From assembly GCA_004799545.1 (NCBI GenBank), contig SSMU01000005.1:62001-126000 (forward strand): 64,000 bases of DNA, read 5' to 3'. This DNA comes from Phenylobacterium sp. (GTDB taxonomy: Bacteria; Pseudomonadota; Alphaproteobacteria; Caulobacterales; Caulobacteraceae). The number at the start of each line of letters is the position of its first letter. Position 1 is the stretch's first letter. Positions 54,361 to 63,165 of this stretch are shown here, one piece after another. A model generated the notes under the pieces. The model did not search any database, was not told the DNA's origin, and saw only the letters and a program-made list of their open reading frames with translations. The position numbers and the translations under genes are program-made.

Positions 54361-55410
54361 CTAGGCCCGCGGGGCCGGACCTGAGGATTGGCGCTCGATC
54401 AAGGTGTGAGGCGTGACCCGGTCCACCGGCCGCGGCGGCGCGCCGTCCTTGCGCGCGCGGATCTCGGTGAGCAGCAGGTCGATGGCCGCGGCGGCCATGG
54501 CGCTGACCGGCTGGCGGACCGTGGTGAGCGGGGGCCAGAGCGTGGTCGCCACCGCGGTGTCGTCGAAGCCCACGACGGTCAGGTCGCGCGGCACGTCCAG
54601 GCCGCGGCGGTGGGCCACCGAGACCGCGGCGGCGGCCATGTCGTCGTTGCTGGCGAAGATCGCGGTGAGCGGCAGCGGCCCGTCCAGCAGCTCCTCCGCC
54701 GCCGTCAGGCCGGAGGCGAAGCTGAAATAGCCCTGCACCACCTGGCTCTGGGCGTCCGGCGCGCCGGCCATGGCCTGGCGGAAGCCCTGCAGCCGCTCGG
54801 CGCTGGCGGTCTGGTTGGGGTGGCCCGTGATGAAGCCGATCCGCCGGTGGCCGAGCTCGAGCAGCCGCTGCGTCATCTCGAAGGCCGCGCGGTTGTCGTC
54901 CACCCGCACGCAGGAGAGGTCGCCGCGCGCCTTCCCGGTAGCCACCGCCACCGTGGCCACGCCGGCCGCCTTCAGGATGTCTCGGACCACGTCCGATTCG
55001 CTGAGCGGCGGCGGCAGGACCACGCCGGTCACCGAGGCCGCCAGCAACAGCGCCACCGCCTTGCGCTCGGCCGGCTCGTCCACCGCCTCGCACTTGACCA
55101 GCACCAGTTGGGCGCCCTTGCCCGCCGTCTCGTCGAGCATGCCGACCAGGAATTCCGACAGGTAGGCGGCCGAGGGGTTGTTGTAGATCACCCCGATCTT
55201 GGTCTCCTCGGCCTTGGCCAGGCTGCGGGCCGCGAGGTTGGGCGCATAGTTGAGCTGGCGCACGGCGGCCAGCACCGCCTCGCGCTTGGCAGGACGCACG
55301 TTCTTCTCGGCGTTGACCACCCGCGACACGGTCATCGGCGACACGCCGGCCAGCGCGGCGACGTCGTTGATGGTCACGACGCTGCGGGTCTTCCTCGACG
55401 ACTTCGGCAA
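54361..55410 (-). CDS. xylR: LacI-family repressor, probable xylose regulator
   Basis: A 349-residue repressor. The helix-turn-helix with hinge is INDVAALAGVSPMTVSRVVNAEKNVRPAKREAVLAAVRQLNYAPNLAARSL (residues ~14-64), followed by a periplasmic-binding-protein-like sugar sensor (IGVIYNNPSAAYLSEFLVGML ... AIFASNDDMAAAA ... VVGFDDTAVATTLWPPLTTV). The start is a TTG at 55410 with a strong AGGAGG 7 bases upstream. It lies directly upstream of xylX on the same strand, with an operator in between. The xylose-sensing role is inferred from context. Confidence 0.85.
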   Translation of the reverse strand: MPKSSRKTRSVVTINDVAALAGVSPMTVSRVVNAEKNVRPAKREAVLAAVRQLNYAPNLAARSLAKAEETKIGVIYNNPSAAYLSEFLVGMLDETAGKGAQLVLVKCEAVDEPAERKAVALLLAASVTGVVLPPPLSESDVVRDILKAAGVATVAVATGKARGDLSCVRVDDNRAAFEMTQRLLELGHRRIGFITGHPNQTASAERLQGFRQAMAGAPDAQSQVVQGYFSFASGLTAAEELLDGPLPLTAIFASNDDMAAAAVSVAHRRGLDVPRDLTVVGFDDTAVATTLWPPLTTVRQPVSAMAAAAIDLLLTEIRARKDGAPPRPVDRVTPHTLIERQSSGPAPRA

Positions 55411-55691
55411 TCAACCGCCTCCTGACGCACGTGGCCCCAGGTTCTAGACACTCTGCGCACCCTTCCGCAAACGTCACGGCGCAGCTGGCCCGCTCCGAGC
55501 GGCGGGCGCGGCCAAAGAAGGCGGCGGCGTCCCTGCGGAGCGCCGCCGATCCGGGACGGCCCGAGTTCAGGGGAGGACCCCTGGGGACCTGCTGACGGAC
55601 AGGCGCCGTGCGACGCCCGTCCATCCTGCAGCCTGTTGTCCTGGCGCGCATCCTCCTCGCCGAGGCGATTCCACCCTGGCCAGAACGCGCG

Positions 55692-58613
55692 CTAGAACTT
55701 GCCCCGCAACCCGATCAGGAACTGACGCCCGGGGTAGTAGGTCGAGTAGGGCGCGTTCTCGAAGCCGAACACGGTGCGCAGCGGCTCGTTGGTCAGGTTG
55801 GTGGCGTTGAAGGTGACCTGCATCTGCTTCTGCCCGAAGAAGTCCGGCAGGGTGTAGCTGGCCGAGAGGTCGAGCTGGCCGCGGGCGTCGGCGATCAGCG
55901 GCAGGTTGACGTTGTTCTGCGGCGCCGCCGCGGCGATCAGCTTGTCGTTGTAGACGTAGGTCAGGTGGACTGAGACGCCGTAGTTCTCGTAGTAGGCGCC
56001 GAGGTTGTAGGTGAACTTCGGCACCCCCGGCAGCGGCCCGGTGCTGGTCGAGGTCGTCGAGGTCGGCGCCTTGGTGTCCAGGTGGGTGTAGTTGGCGGTG
56101 AAGCCCAGCCCCTTCACGAACCGGTCCAGCGGCTGCACCCAGATGGCCTCGAAGCCATCGATGTAGGAGGTGCCCAGGTTCACCTGGGTGTTCACCGCGA
56201 TGATGGTGTTGGCGGTGATGCCGGTGGCCTGCTGGGTCGGCGACAGGGCCGAGAGCGGGATGCCCAGCGCGCTGAACGGCTCGCTGATCTGCTGGTTGAC
56301 CGTGAAGCCGGTCACCGTCTTGTGGAACAGGTTCAGCGACACATAGCCCGGACCGCCGGTGTAGTACTCCAGCCCCAGGTCGGCGTTGTCGGAGAAGAAC
56401 GGCGCCAGGTTCGGGTTGCCGAGGTTGGCCACCTGGGCCGACGGGTCGGAGAAGGTCAGGCCCGGCAGCAGGACATTGGGGTTGGGCCGGGTCATGGTGC
56501 GCGATCCGGCGATCCGCAGGATCAGGTTGTCCCTGAGCTTCGCCGAGACGTTGAACGACGGCAGATATTCATCGTAGTCGTGCTCCAGGGTGTCGATGAC
56601 GAAGGCGTTGTTCACCGACTCCGTCTGGGTCACCTGCTGCTTGGTGCTCACGTAGCGGATGCCGGCGTTGTAGGTGACGTCGCGGCCCATGAACTGGCCC
56701 GTGCCGTTGATCTCGAGGTAGCCGCCGGTGTTCTTCTCGTCGATGTTGCCGGAGGGCGTTGCGGTGGCCGAGCTGGCCGAGAAGGTCGCCAGGGCATTGT
56801 ACTTGGCGTAGTTCGACGCCGCCTCGATCGCCCCGTAGTTCAGAGAGATGAAGTTGAGGTAGCCCGGATTGCCGCTGCCGACCCGGAAGAAGCCGCCGCC
56901 GGGGGGGCCGTTGGTGAGGAAGCTCGCGATCGCCGAGTTCGGCACCTGGTTGCCGACGGTGCAGGGCACCGCGACCCCGTTCACCGTCGAGGCCGCGCCG
57001 TTGATGATGCAGTTCTGGTAGGCGCTGGAGCCGTCGTAGGCGACGATCTCGCGGAAGGTGTCGTCGTAGGCGAGGCCCGCCTTGATGTTGATCTTGTCGT
57101 CGCCGAACGTGGCGTCGAAGTGGGCCCCCTTGTCGGAGGTCACCCGCTTGACGTTCTGGATGTTCACCCGGTTCCAGGTCCAGCCCAGGTTCGGGTTGCC
57201 GAGGTCGACGCTCGGCGTGATCGTCGGCACGTCGCCGCCGTTGTTGGTGTAGGCGACGGTGACGCCGAGCGGCGAGTTGAACAGGAAGCTGGGCGCCTCG
57301 CGGTAGAACCGGCTGCGGTTCCAGTTCACCTGGCCTTCAAGGTGGATCCAGTCGTTCACGTCATAGGTGACGCTCGGGTTGATATTATAGAAGTCGACCG
57401 TCTCGTGGTACGGCCGCGCCTCCAGGAAGAACTGGGAATTGGCGAAGGTGCCGGCGGTGACCACGTTGTTGGAGTCCACCTGCACGTTCAGCGGGACCAT
57501 GAAGTTCGAGTTGCGCACCGACCAGTCCATGTCGAGGCGGTTGAACTTGCGGTCCGAGTGGCCCCACAGCATGTCGAGCGAGGCGTGCAGCCGGTCGGAG
57601 GGCTTGTATTCCAGCGAGATCAGCACGGACTCGTGGTCCTTGGTGCCCTCGCTGAAGCTGTTGCGGCCGAGCCGCGGCAGCAGGGCGCTTCCGAGCTGGG
57701 TGAGCGTCGTGCCCGGGTTGTGCGCCGCCAGGAAGGCCGCATCGATCGGCGTGCCGGCGACCAGGCCGTTGCCGGCCGTGGCCGGCACCGTCGCGGGGAA
57801 GGAGAAGCCCTTGCCGCCGTCGGTGTTGCAGCTCGCCGTGTTGCACTGGGCGGCGCTGAGGTTGGGCGTCGTCCAGCCGATGCTCTCGAAGCCGTCGGTG
57901 CGGTACTTGGTCTCCGAGCCGGCGAAGCCGATCAGGGCGCCGAACGGGCCCCAGGTGTCGCTGGCGATGAACGCCCCGCGCGGGCTGAACTTGCGGGCTG
58001 AATCCCCGTAGCCGCCCTGCGCCGAGTAGGTGAAGTGCCGGCCCTCGTTGTCGAAGGCCCGGGCGTTGACCAGGTTGACCGTGCCGGCCACGCCGCCTTC
58101 CAGCAGCTCGGCCTCCGGCGTCTTGTTCACCGTCAGCTTGGTGAACAGCTCGGTCGGGAACATGTCGAGGTCGACTTCGCGGTTGGAGTTGCCCGCGTCG
58201 GTGCCGCCATCGGAGGCCACCGCGATCTGCGATCCGTTCAGCAGGATCTTGGTGAAGCTGGGGCCAAGGCCCCGCACCGAGACCTGCACGCCTGAGCCGT
58301 CGATGTCGCGGGTCAGCTGCACGCCCGGGATCCGCACCAGCGACTCGGCGATGTTGAGGTCCGGGAACTTGCCGATGTCCTCGGCGAAGATGGAATCGGT
58401 GAAGTTGGTCGAGGTCTCCTTGGCCACCGCGGCGTCGGTCAGGCTCTTGCGGATGCCGGTGACCACCACCTCCTCGACGGCGGTTCCTGAGGCGGTCTGG
58501 GCGGCGGTCTGCGCCGCGGCGGCGGAGGCGGATGCGAACCCGCCCGCCAGGATGCTCGCGCCAAGCAATGCCAGCCGCAGGTGGCCGACGCGGCCTTTGC
58601 GATAGGTAGCCAT
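55692..58613 (-). CDS. TonB-dependent receptor, carbohydrate (xylan) type
   Basis: A 973-residue outer-membrane receptor of the large oligosaccharide-uptake class found in Caulobacter and Xanthomonas. It has a signal peptide (residues ~1-34, ending AAAAQ) and the class signature VEEVVVTGIRKSLTDAAVAKE. The plug contains DLNIAESLVRIPGVQLTRDIDG, VRGLGPSFTKILLNG and AELLEGGVAGTVNLVNARAFD. The barrel ends in LIGLRGKF. It is downstream of GH67 on the same strand, with an operator at 58736-58751. It probably imports (glucurono)xylo-oligosaccharides. Confidence 0.92.
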   Translation of the reverse strand: MATYRKGRVGHLRLALLGASILAGGFASASAAAAQTAAQTASGTAVEEVVVTGIRKSLTDAAVAKETSTNFTDSIFAEDIGKFPDLNIAESLVRIPGVQLTRDIDGSGVQVSVRGLGPSFTKILLNGSQIAVASDGGTDAGNSNREVDLDMFPTELFTKLTVNKTPEAELLEGGVAGTVNLVNARAFDNEGRHFTYSAQGGYGDSARKFSPRGAFIASDTWGPFGALIGFAGSETKYRTDGFESIGWTTPNLSAAQCNTASCNTDGGKGFSFPATVPATAGNGLVAGTPIDAAFLAAHNPGTTLTQLGSALLPRLGRNSFSEGTKDHESVLISLEYKPSDRLHASLDMLWGHSDRKFNRLDMDWSVRNSNFMVPLNVQVDSNNVVTAGTFANSQFFLEARPYHETVDFYNINPSVTYDVNDWIHLEGQVNWNRSRFYREAPSFLFNSPLGVTVAYTNNGGDVPTITPSVDLGNPNLGWTWNRVNIQNVKRVTSDKGAHFDATFGDDKINIKAGLAYDDTFREIVAYDGSSAYQNCIINGAASTVNGVAVPCTVGNQVPNSAIASFLTNGPPGGGFFRVGSGNPGYLNFISLNYGAIEAASNYAKYNALATFSASSATATPSGNIDEKNTGGYLEINGTGQFMGRDVTYNAGIRYVSTKQQVTQTESVNNAFVIDTLEHDYDEYLPSFNVSAKLRDNLILRIAGSRTMTRPNPNVLLPGLTFSDPSAQVANLGNPNLAPFFSDNADLGLEYYTGGPGYVSLNLFHKTVTGFTVNQQISEPFSALGIPLSALSPTQQATGITANTIIAVNTQVNLGTSYIDGFEAIWVQPLDRFVKGLGFTANYTHLDTKAPTSTTSTSTGPLPGVPKFTYNLGAYYENYGVSVHLTYVYNDKLIAAAAPQNNVNLPLIADARGQLDLSASYTLPDFFGQKQMQVTFNATNLTNEPLRTVFGFENAPYSTYYPGRQFLIGLRGKF

Positions 58614-58735
58614 GATCTTCCCTCCCCGTCCTGATTCCCCGTCCGCGCGTTCGGGTTCGCGCGGACCGATCGGCGCCCCGGACGCCGACCGCGTTTCTCT
58701 CCCTGGGGACGCCCGCTATGCGACGCTGAACGTTC

Positions 58736-58751
58736 TTGGTAGCGTTCCCAA
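58736..58751. promoter_or_regulatory. LacI-type operator upstream of the xylan TonB receptor
   Basis: TTGGTAGCGTTCCCAA, an imperfect palindrome (TTGG...CCAA arms) 123 bases upstream of the receptor start. A second related sequence, GTTATCGCGCTAACGC (58797-58812), overlaps the end of the GH67 gene. The spacer core differs from TAGCGCTA, so a second LacI protein could be involved. Confidence 0.55.
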
Positions 58752-58805
58752 TGTTAAGGCTACCACCGCTAAGGCCAAGCTGTCAACGAGACCGGCGTTA
58801 TCGCG

Positions 58806-60947
58806 CTAACGCTCTGATTCCGGCGGGAAACTCACCGCTTCATAGGCGGCGAGCGGCAGCCGCGGGGCGGCGTGGCCGGCCGGCAGCGGCCGGTGCGACA
58901 GGCTCTGGAAGTAGGCGATCGAAGCGTCGCGCCACCAGCGCGCCTCGGTCTCCTGGAGGCGCAGCAAGTCGGCGGTCTGGCGATAGCGTTCGGCGTCGAC
59001 GTAGGGCGCGAGCCCGGCCCAGGTCCGGCGCATGTCGATCACCGCGTCCAGCCCGCGGTCATAGCGGGTCACCAACTCGTCCCACAGGGTGCGGCCCGAC
59101 GCAGTGCGATAGTCCCACAGCAGATGCCGGAACCAGAGCAGGTCGTCCTCGGAGATGTCCGAGGGCCCCAGGAATCGCGCCGCGGCGGCCGCGGAATACT
59201 GCCCGATCGCGTCGCTGCCGGAGGCGGTGCGGTCGAAGCCGATCCCGCCCGCGTCGGCCCGGTGGTAGTAGGGCGGCCGCCAATCCAGCCGCTTGCCGCT
59301 GACGTCCCAGGGCGCCGGGCCATAGTGGGTGTCGCGGGCCATCAGGTGATGCAGGCCGAGCGGGGTCATGTAGTCCACCGCCGCCTGGCGCGAGCCCAGC
59401 ATCATCCCCACCACGGGAGCCACGAAGGCCGGGTCGAGCGAGAAGGTCATCCGCGTCCAGTCCTCGGCGATGGCGCGCGGCGAGGCCGTGGGGTCCCAGG
59501 CGAGCCGGCCGAAGGCGTACCAGTCGGCCTGGTCGAAGATCGAGCCCGACCAGTCGCGGTCGGCGCCGGTGTTGGCCACCCCCGCCATGCCGGAAAGCGC
59601 GTGGCCGTCGAGCTCGCCGTCCACCACCCGGGCGACGGTGGAGCCCGGCCCCTTGGCCCCCGTGTCGGCGCCCAGCACCTCGGCGAACAGCGGGCCGAGG
59701 TAGACCAGGTGCGTGCCCTGGCCGAGGTACTCCTTGGTGACCTGCAGCTCGAGCATCAGCGGCGTCTTCGGCATGGCCCCGAACAGCGGATGGAAGGGCT
59801 CGCGCGGCTGGAAGTCGATGGGGCCGTTCTTGACCTGCAAGAGGACGTTGGGCCGGAACCGGCCGTCCAGCGGCTTGAACTCCCGGTAGGCCTGCTTGGC
59901 GCGGTCGTCGGCCGGATCGCTGGAATAGACGAAGGCCCGCCACATCACCACGCCGCCGTGCGGCGCCAACGCATCGGCCAGCATGTTGGCGCCGTCCACG
60001 TGGTTGCGGCCGTAGTCCTGCGGGCCCGGCTGGCCCTCGGAGTTGGCCTTCACCAGGAAGCCGCCGAAGTCGGGGATGGCGCGGTAGATCTCGTCCGCCT
60101 TGGCCCGCCACCAGGCGGCAACGGCGGGGTCGAGCGGGTCGGCGGTCGCAAGGCCCCCGATCTCGATCGGCGCGCTCCAGCGGACCGAGAGATAGAGCTT
60201 CACGCCCCAGTGCCGAAGCACGTCGGCCAGCGCCGCCGCCTTGCCGATATAGGGCGCGGTCAGGCTGTCGGCCGAGGCGTTGACGTTGTTGACCACCGCC
60301 CCGTTGATGCCGATCGAGGCGTCGGCGCGGGCGTAGTCGGCGATCCGCGGGTCGACGTGGTCGGGCAGCTTTTGCCACTGCCAGAGCGAGCCCCCCGCAT
60401 AGCCGCGCTCGATGGTGCCGTTGAGGTTGTCCCAGTGGTCCAGCAGCCGCAGCTTCACGGCCGGTCGGTCGCGGATGTCGAGGCTCTCGACCGGCCGGCC
60501 GGTCTGCACCTCGCGCAGCAGGCGGAAGGCGCCGTAGAGCACGCCCACGTCGCGGTTGGCGGCGACCACCGTGTCGGCGCCCAGCCGGCGGATCAGGAAA
60601 CCCTCGGGCCCCAGGCCGTCCAGCGGCAGATGCAGGGCGGCGATGGTCGGCGAGGAGTCCGGCGTGCCGATCAGGATGCGCCCGGCCCCCGGCCGGCTCG
60701 GAGGCCCCAGCAGCCCGGCGAGCCCGCGCGTCAGCTCCGCCTGCGCCGCCTGCAAGGTCGGACGGCCCGCCCCCTCGGCGACCACCGGCCCGGCCAGAAC
60801 GGCGTCGGCCTGGGCGATGGCGGCCGGCAGCGGCCGGTAACGCAGCCACAGGTCGTAGCCGTCCTCCGCCGCGGCGCGGCCGGCCGAGAGCAACCAGCCC
60901 AACAGCGCCAAGCCCAGCAAGAAGGGGGCGGCGAACGCGGCCCTCAC
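58806..60947 (-). CDS. aguA: Alpha-glucuronidase, GH67
   Basis: A 713-residue exported enzyme that removes (4-O-methyl)glucuronic acid from the ends of xylo-oligosaccharides, linking the xylan and glucuronate pathways. A signal peptide occupies residues 1-27. Family blocks are LLDHWDNLNGTIERGYAG, INGAVVNNVNA, FGGFLVKANSEGQPGP with a catalytic-site Glu, VKNGPIDFQPREPFHPLFG with the Asp and Glu acid pair, and the long helical C-terminal domain. The GTG at 60947 overlaps the stop of the SGNH gene (GTGA). Confidence 0.94.
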   Translation of the reverse strand: MRAAFAAPFLLGLALLGWLLSAGRAAAEDGYDLWLRYRPLPAAIAQADAVLAGPVVAEGAGRPTLQAAQAELTRGLAGLLGPPSRPGAGRILIGTPDSSPTIAALHLPLDGLGPEGFLIRRLGADTVVAANRDVGVLYGAFRLLREVQTGRPVESLDIRDRPAVKLRLLDHWDNLNGTIERGYAGGSLWQWQKLPDHVDPRIADYARADASIGINGAVVNNVNASADSLTAPYIGKAAALADVLRHWGVKLYLSVRWSAPIEIGGLATADPLDPAVAAWWRAKADEIYRAIPDFGGFLVKANSEGQPGPQDYGRNHVDGANMLADALAPHGGVVMWRAFVYSSDPADDRAKQAYREFKPLDGRFRPNVLLQVKNGPIDFQPREPFHPLFGAMPKTPLMLELQVTKEYLGQGTHLVYLGPLFAEVLGADTGAKGPGSTVARVVDGELDGHALSGMAGVANTGADRDWSGSIFDQADWYAFGRLAWDPTASPRAIAEDWTRMTFSLDPAFVAPVVGMMLGSRQAAVDYMTPLGLHHLMARDTHYGPAPWDVSGKRLDWRPPYYHRADAGGIGFDRTASGSDAIGQYSAAAAARFLGPSDISEDDLLWFRHLLWDYRTASGRTLWDELVTRYDRGLDAVIDMRRTWAGLAPYVDAERYRQTADLLRLQETEARWWRDASIAYFQSLSHRPLPAGHAAPRLPLAAYEAVSFPPESER

Positions 60948-62197
60948 TTGAACAGCGCCAGGGGAATGGCCTCGGCCATCGCCTTGTAGCCGGCCGGCGA
61001 AGGATGCAGGCCGTCGCCGGAATCATAGCGCGCGGCGATCCGCCGGGGGTCGGCCGGGTCCCGCGTCACGGCGTCGAAGTCGACCACCGCGTCGAAGTGG
61101 CCGGGCGCGCGGATCCAGGCGTTCAGCACCTGGCGGTCGTGCTCGCTGAGCGCGTCGGGGTGGTAGTAGCCTGAGCCGCCGTCCGGCAGGATGGTCGCCC
61201 CGATCACCTTGATCCCGTGGCTGCGGGCCCGGAGCGCGATCTGCCGATAGGCGCCGATCATCCGGGCGGTCAGGTCGGCGTGCGCCTGCGGGCTCACCGG
61301 CTGGGTGCGGGCCAGCGTCCCGAGGTCGTTGATCCCCTCCAGCACGATCAGGTAGCGCACCCCGGCCGGCGACAGCACGTCCCGGTCGAAACGGGCCAGC
61401 GCATTGGGGCCGACGTCGTCGAGCAGCACGCGGTTGCCGCCGATGCCGGCGTTCAGCACGCCCAGGCCGCGGGTCTTGGGGTCCGCCTGCAGCCGGGCGG
61501 CCAGGACGTCGGGCCAGCGGTTGTCGCCATCGGTGGTGGCGCCGGCCCCGTCGGTGATCGAGTCGCCCAGGGTGACGATCGCCGCGCCGCCGGGCCGCTC
61601 GACCTCGACGCCCGCCAGCTGCCACCAGTGCCAGGCCTTGCGGACCGCCGTCAGGTCCGCCGCGGCCACCTGGTTTCCGGAGGCCAGGTAGGATGTCGCC
61701 CGCGAGCCCGGATGGCCGGTCTGCCGCGCGGGCGCGTCGGCGAGGTGCATGGAGATGGTCAGCGTCGTCAGCGCCGCGACCGGCAGGTCGACGGGATCGG
61801 AGAGATAGTCGGCGCCGGCCGGGATGCTCACCTCCGGCCGGCCGTCGAAGGTGAGCGCGCGGTCGCTGGCCGGGTCGATGCGCGCCGCGCCGGCCGCGCC
61901 GCGCGCCAGGTGGACGGCGTCGATCCGCAGCGGCGCGGTCCCGAAGGCGTTGGAGAGTCGCACCCGCACGCGCCGCCCGCCCAGGCTGAGCCGCACCGCC
62001 TGGCGCAAGGTGACGTCGTGCGCGGCGTCGGCCGGCAGGAGGTTGCCGGGCTCGGGGATCTGCTGAGCTGAGGCCCAGGACCCCACCCAGACGCTCATCG
62101 GGACTCGGACCGGCGCTCCATAGGCGGCCGGGGCCGCGGCCATGCACAGCACGGCCGCAAGGGTCCACCATCGCGTCACGACCCGTCTCCCGCCCAT
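60944..62197 (-). CDS. SGNH/GDSL hydrolase, probable acetylxylan esterase
   Basis: A 417-residue exported esterase. A signal peptide (residues ~10-27) precedes an N-terminal beta-sandwich (~30-200). The SGNH domain has the nucleophile in VTLGDSITDGAG, Gly in NAGIGGNRV, Asn in LEGINDLG, and Asp/His in SGDGLHPSPAGY. The ATG at 62197 follows GGAGG. First in an operon with GH67 and the TonB receptor, it most likely removes acetyl groups from xylan fragments. Polysaccharide deacetylation is inferred from context only. Confidence 0.87.
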   Translation of the reverse strand: MGGRRVVTRWWTLAAVLCMAAAPAAYGAPVRVPMSVWVGSWASAQQIPEPGNLLPADAAHDVTLRQAVRLSLGGRRVRVRLSNAFGTAPLRIDAVHLARGAAGAARIDPASDRALTFDGRPEVSIPAGADYLSDPVDLPVAALTTLTISMHLADAPARQTGHPGSRATSYLASGNQVAAADLTAVRKAWHWWQLAGVEVERPGGAAIVTLGDSITDGAGATTDGDNRWPDVLAARLQADPKTRGLGVLNAGIGGNRVLLDDVGPNALARFDRDVLSPAGVRYLIVLEGINDLGTLARTQPVSPQAHADLTARMIGAYRQIALRARSHGIKVIGATILPDGGSGYYHPDALSEHDRQVLNAWIRAPGHFDAVVDFDAVTRDPADPRRIAARYDSGDGLHPSPAGYKAMAEAIPLALFK

Positions 62198-62221
62198 GGA
62201 TCCTCCGCTTTTGTACGGATA

Positions 62222-62233
62222 GATAGCGCTACC
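62222..62233. promoter_or_regulatory. LacI-type operator upstream of the SGNH-GH67 operon
   Basis: GATAGCGCTACC, 25 bases upstream of the SGNH ATG and within the 195-base divergent region shared with the Gluconate-2-dehydrogenase-like genes. It shares the TAGCGCTA core with the manD and xylX sites. Confidence 0.7.
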
Positions 62234-62392
62234 ATGTAAGCCGGCTTTTGGGGCTCCGTAAAGGGATGCGGAGAGCGTCTGACAACCTCGCGGCGCGATG
62301 GAACCCTTACGGCGTCCCACGACTAGACCAAAAGAGGCGCCGCGGTAGCCGCGCGCTCGACGCCGCGCGGGGCGGCCGGGGGTGACATCGCA

Positions 62393-63163
62393 ATGACCAG
62401 GCTCAGGGTCGATCGCCGCCGATTCCTGGTGGGAAGCGTCGCCGTGGGGTCGGCCGGCGCGGCCGCCGCGGCCGGGATCCACGACGGCGAACTGGGCGCC
62501 CCGCCGCAGACCTACACCGGCAAGGTCCCCTGGCAGGAGGGCGCGGCCGACGCCCCGCCCGCGGCGTTGGGGACCGACTTCCGCTTCTTCACCCCGGCCG
62601 AGCGGAGCTTCATCGAGGCGGCGGTCAACCGCTTGATCCCGCCGGATCCCGCGGGCCCCAGCGCGGTCGAGGCCAACGTCCCCTTCTTCCTGGACCGGCA
62701 GCTCGCCGGCCCGTTCGGGCGCGGCGACCACTATTTCCTCGGCGGCCCGTGGAAGAAGGGCGCCGCCGAGCAGGGCTACCAGATGCGCTTCTCGCCGGCC
62801 CAGCTCTACCGCGCGGCCATCAAGGCGGTCGACGACTACGCCGCCGCCAACTTCCACGGCGCGGCCTTCGCCAGCCTCGCCGATGCCGACAAGGACAAGC
62901 TGCTGAAGGGCCTGGAGGCCGGGACCGTCCAGCTGGGCGATGGCGTCGACGCCAAGAGCTTCTTCGCCATGCTGCTGCAGAACACCAAGGAGGGCTATTT
63001 CTCCGACCCGCTCTACGGCGGCAACAAGGACATGGCCGCCTGGAAGATGATCGGCTTCCCCGGCGCCCACTACGACTACAGCGAATGGGTGACCCGCCAC
63101 GGCGAGAAGGTCCCCTACCCCACGGTCGGCATGAAGGGCCGGCCCGGCTGGTCGGAGTCCTGA
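62393..63163 (+). CDS. Gluconate 2-dehydrogenase-like gamma subunit (subunit 3)
   Basis: A 256-residue exported protein with a clear Tat signal (DRRRFLVGSVAVGSAGAAAAAG). The fold-typical FFTPAERSFIEAAVNRLIPPD near residue 65 identifies gluconate_2-dh3. WKMIGFPGAHYDYSEWV is the conserved C-terminal block. It is the small subunit that escorts the FAD subunit, encoded 2 bases downstream, through the Tat system to the periplasm. The complex passes electrons to the respiratory chain. Confidence 0.9.
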   Translation: MTRLRVDRRRFLVGSVAVGSAGAAAAAGIHDGELGAPPQTYTGKVPWQEGAADAPPAALGTDFRFFTPAERSFIEAAVNRLIPPDPAGPSAVEANVPFFLDRQLAGPFGRGDHYFLGGPWKKGAAEQGYQMRFSPAQLYRAAIKAVDDYAAANFHGAAFASLADADKDKLLKGLEAGTVQLGDGVDAKSFFAMLLQNTKEGYFSDPLYGGNKDMAAWKMIGFPGAHYDYSEWVTRHGEKVPYPTVGMKGRPGWSES

Positions 63164-63165
63164 GC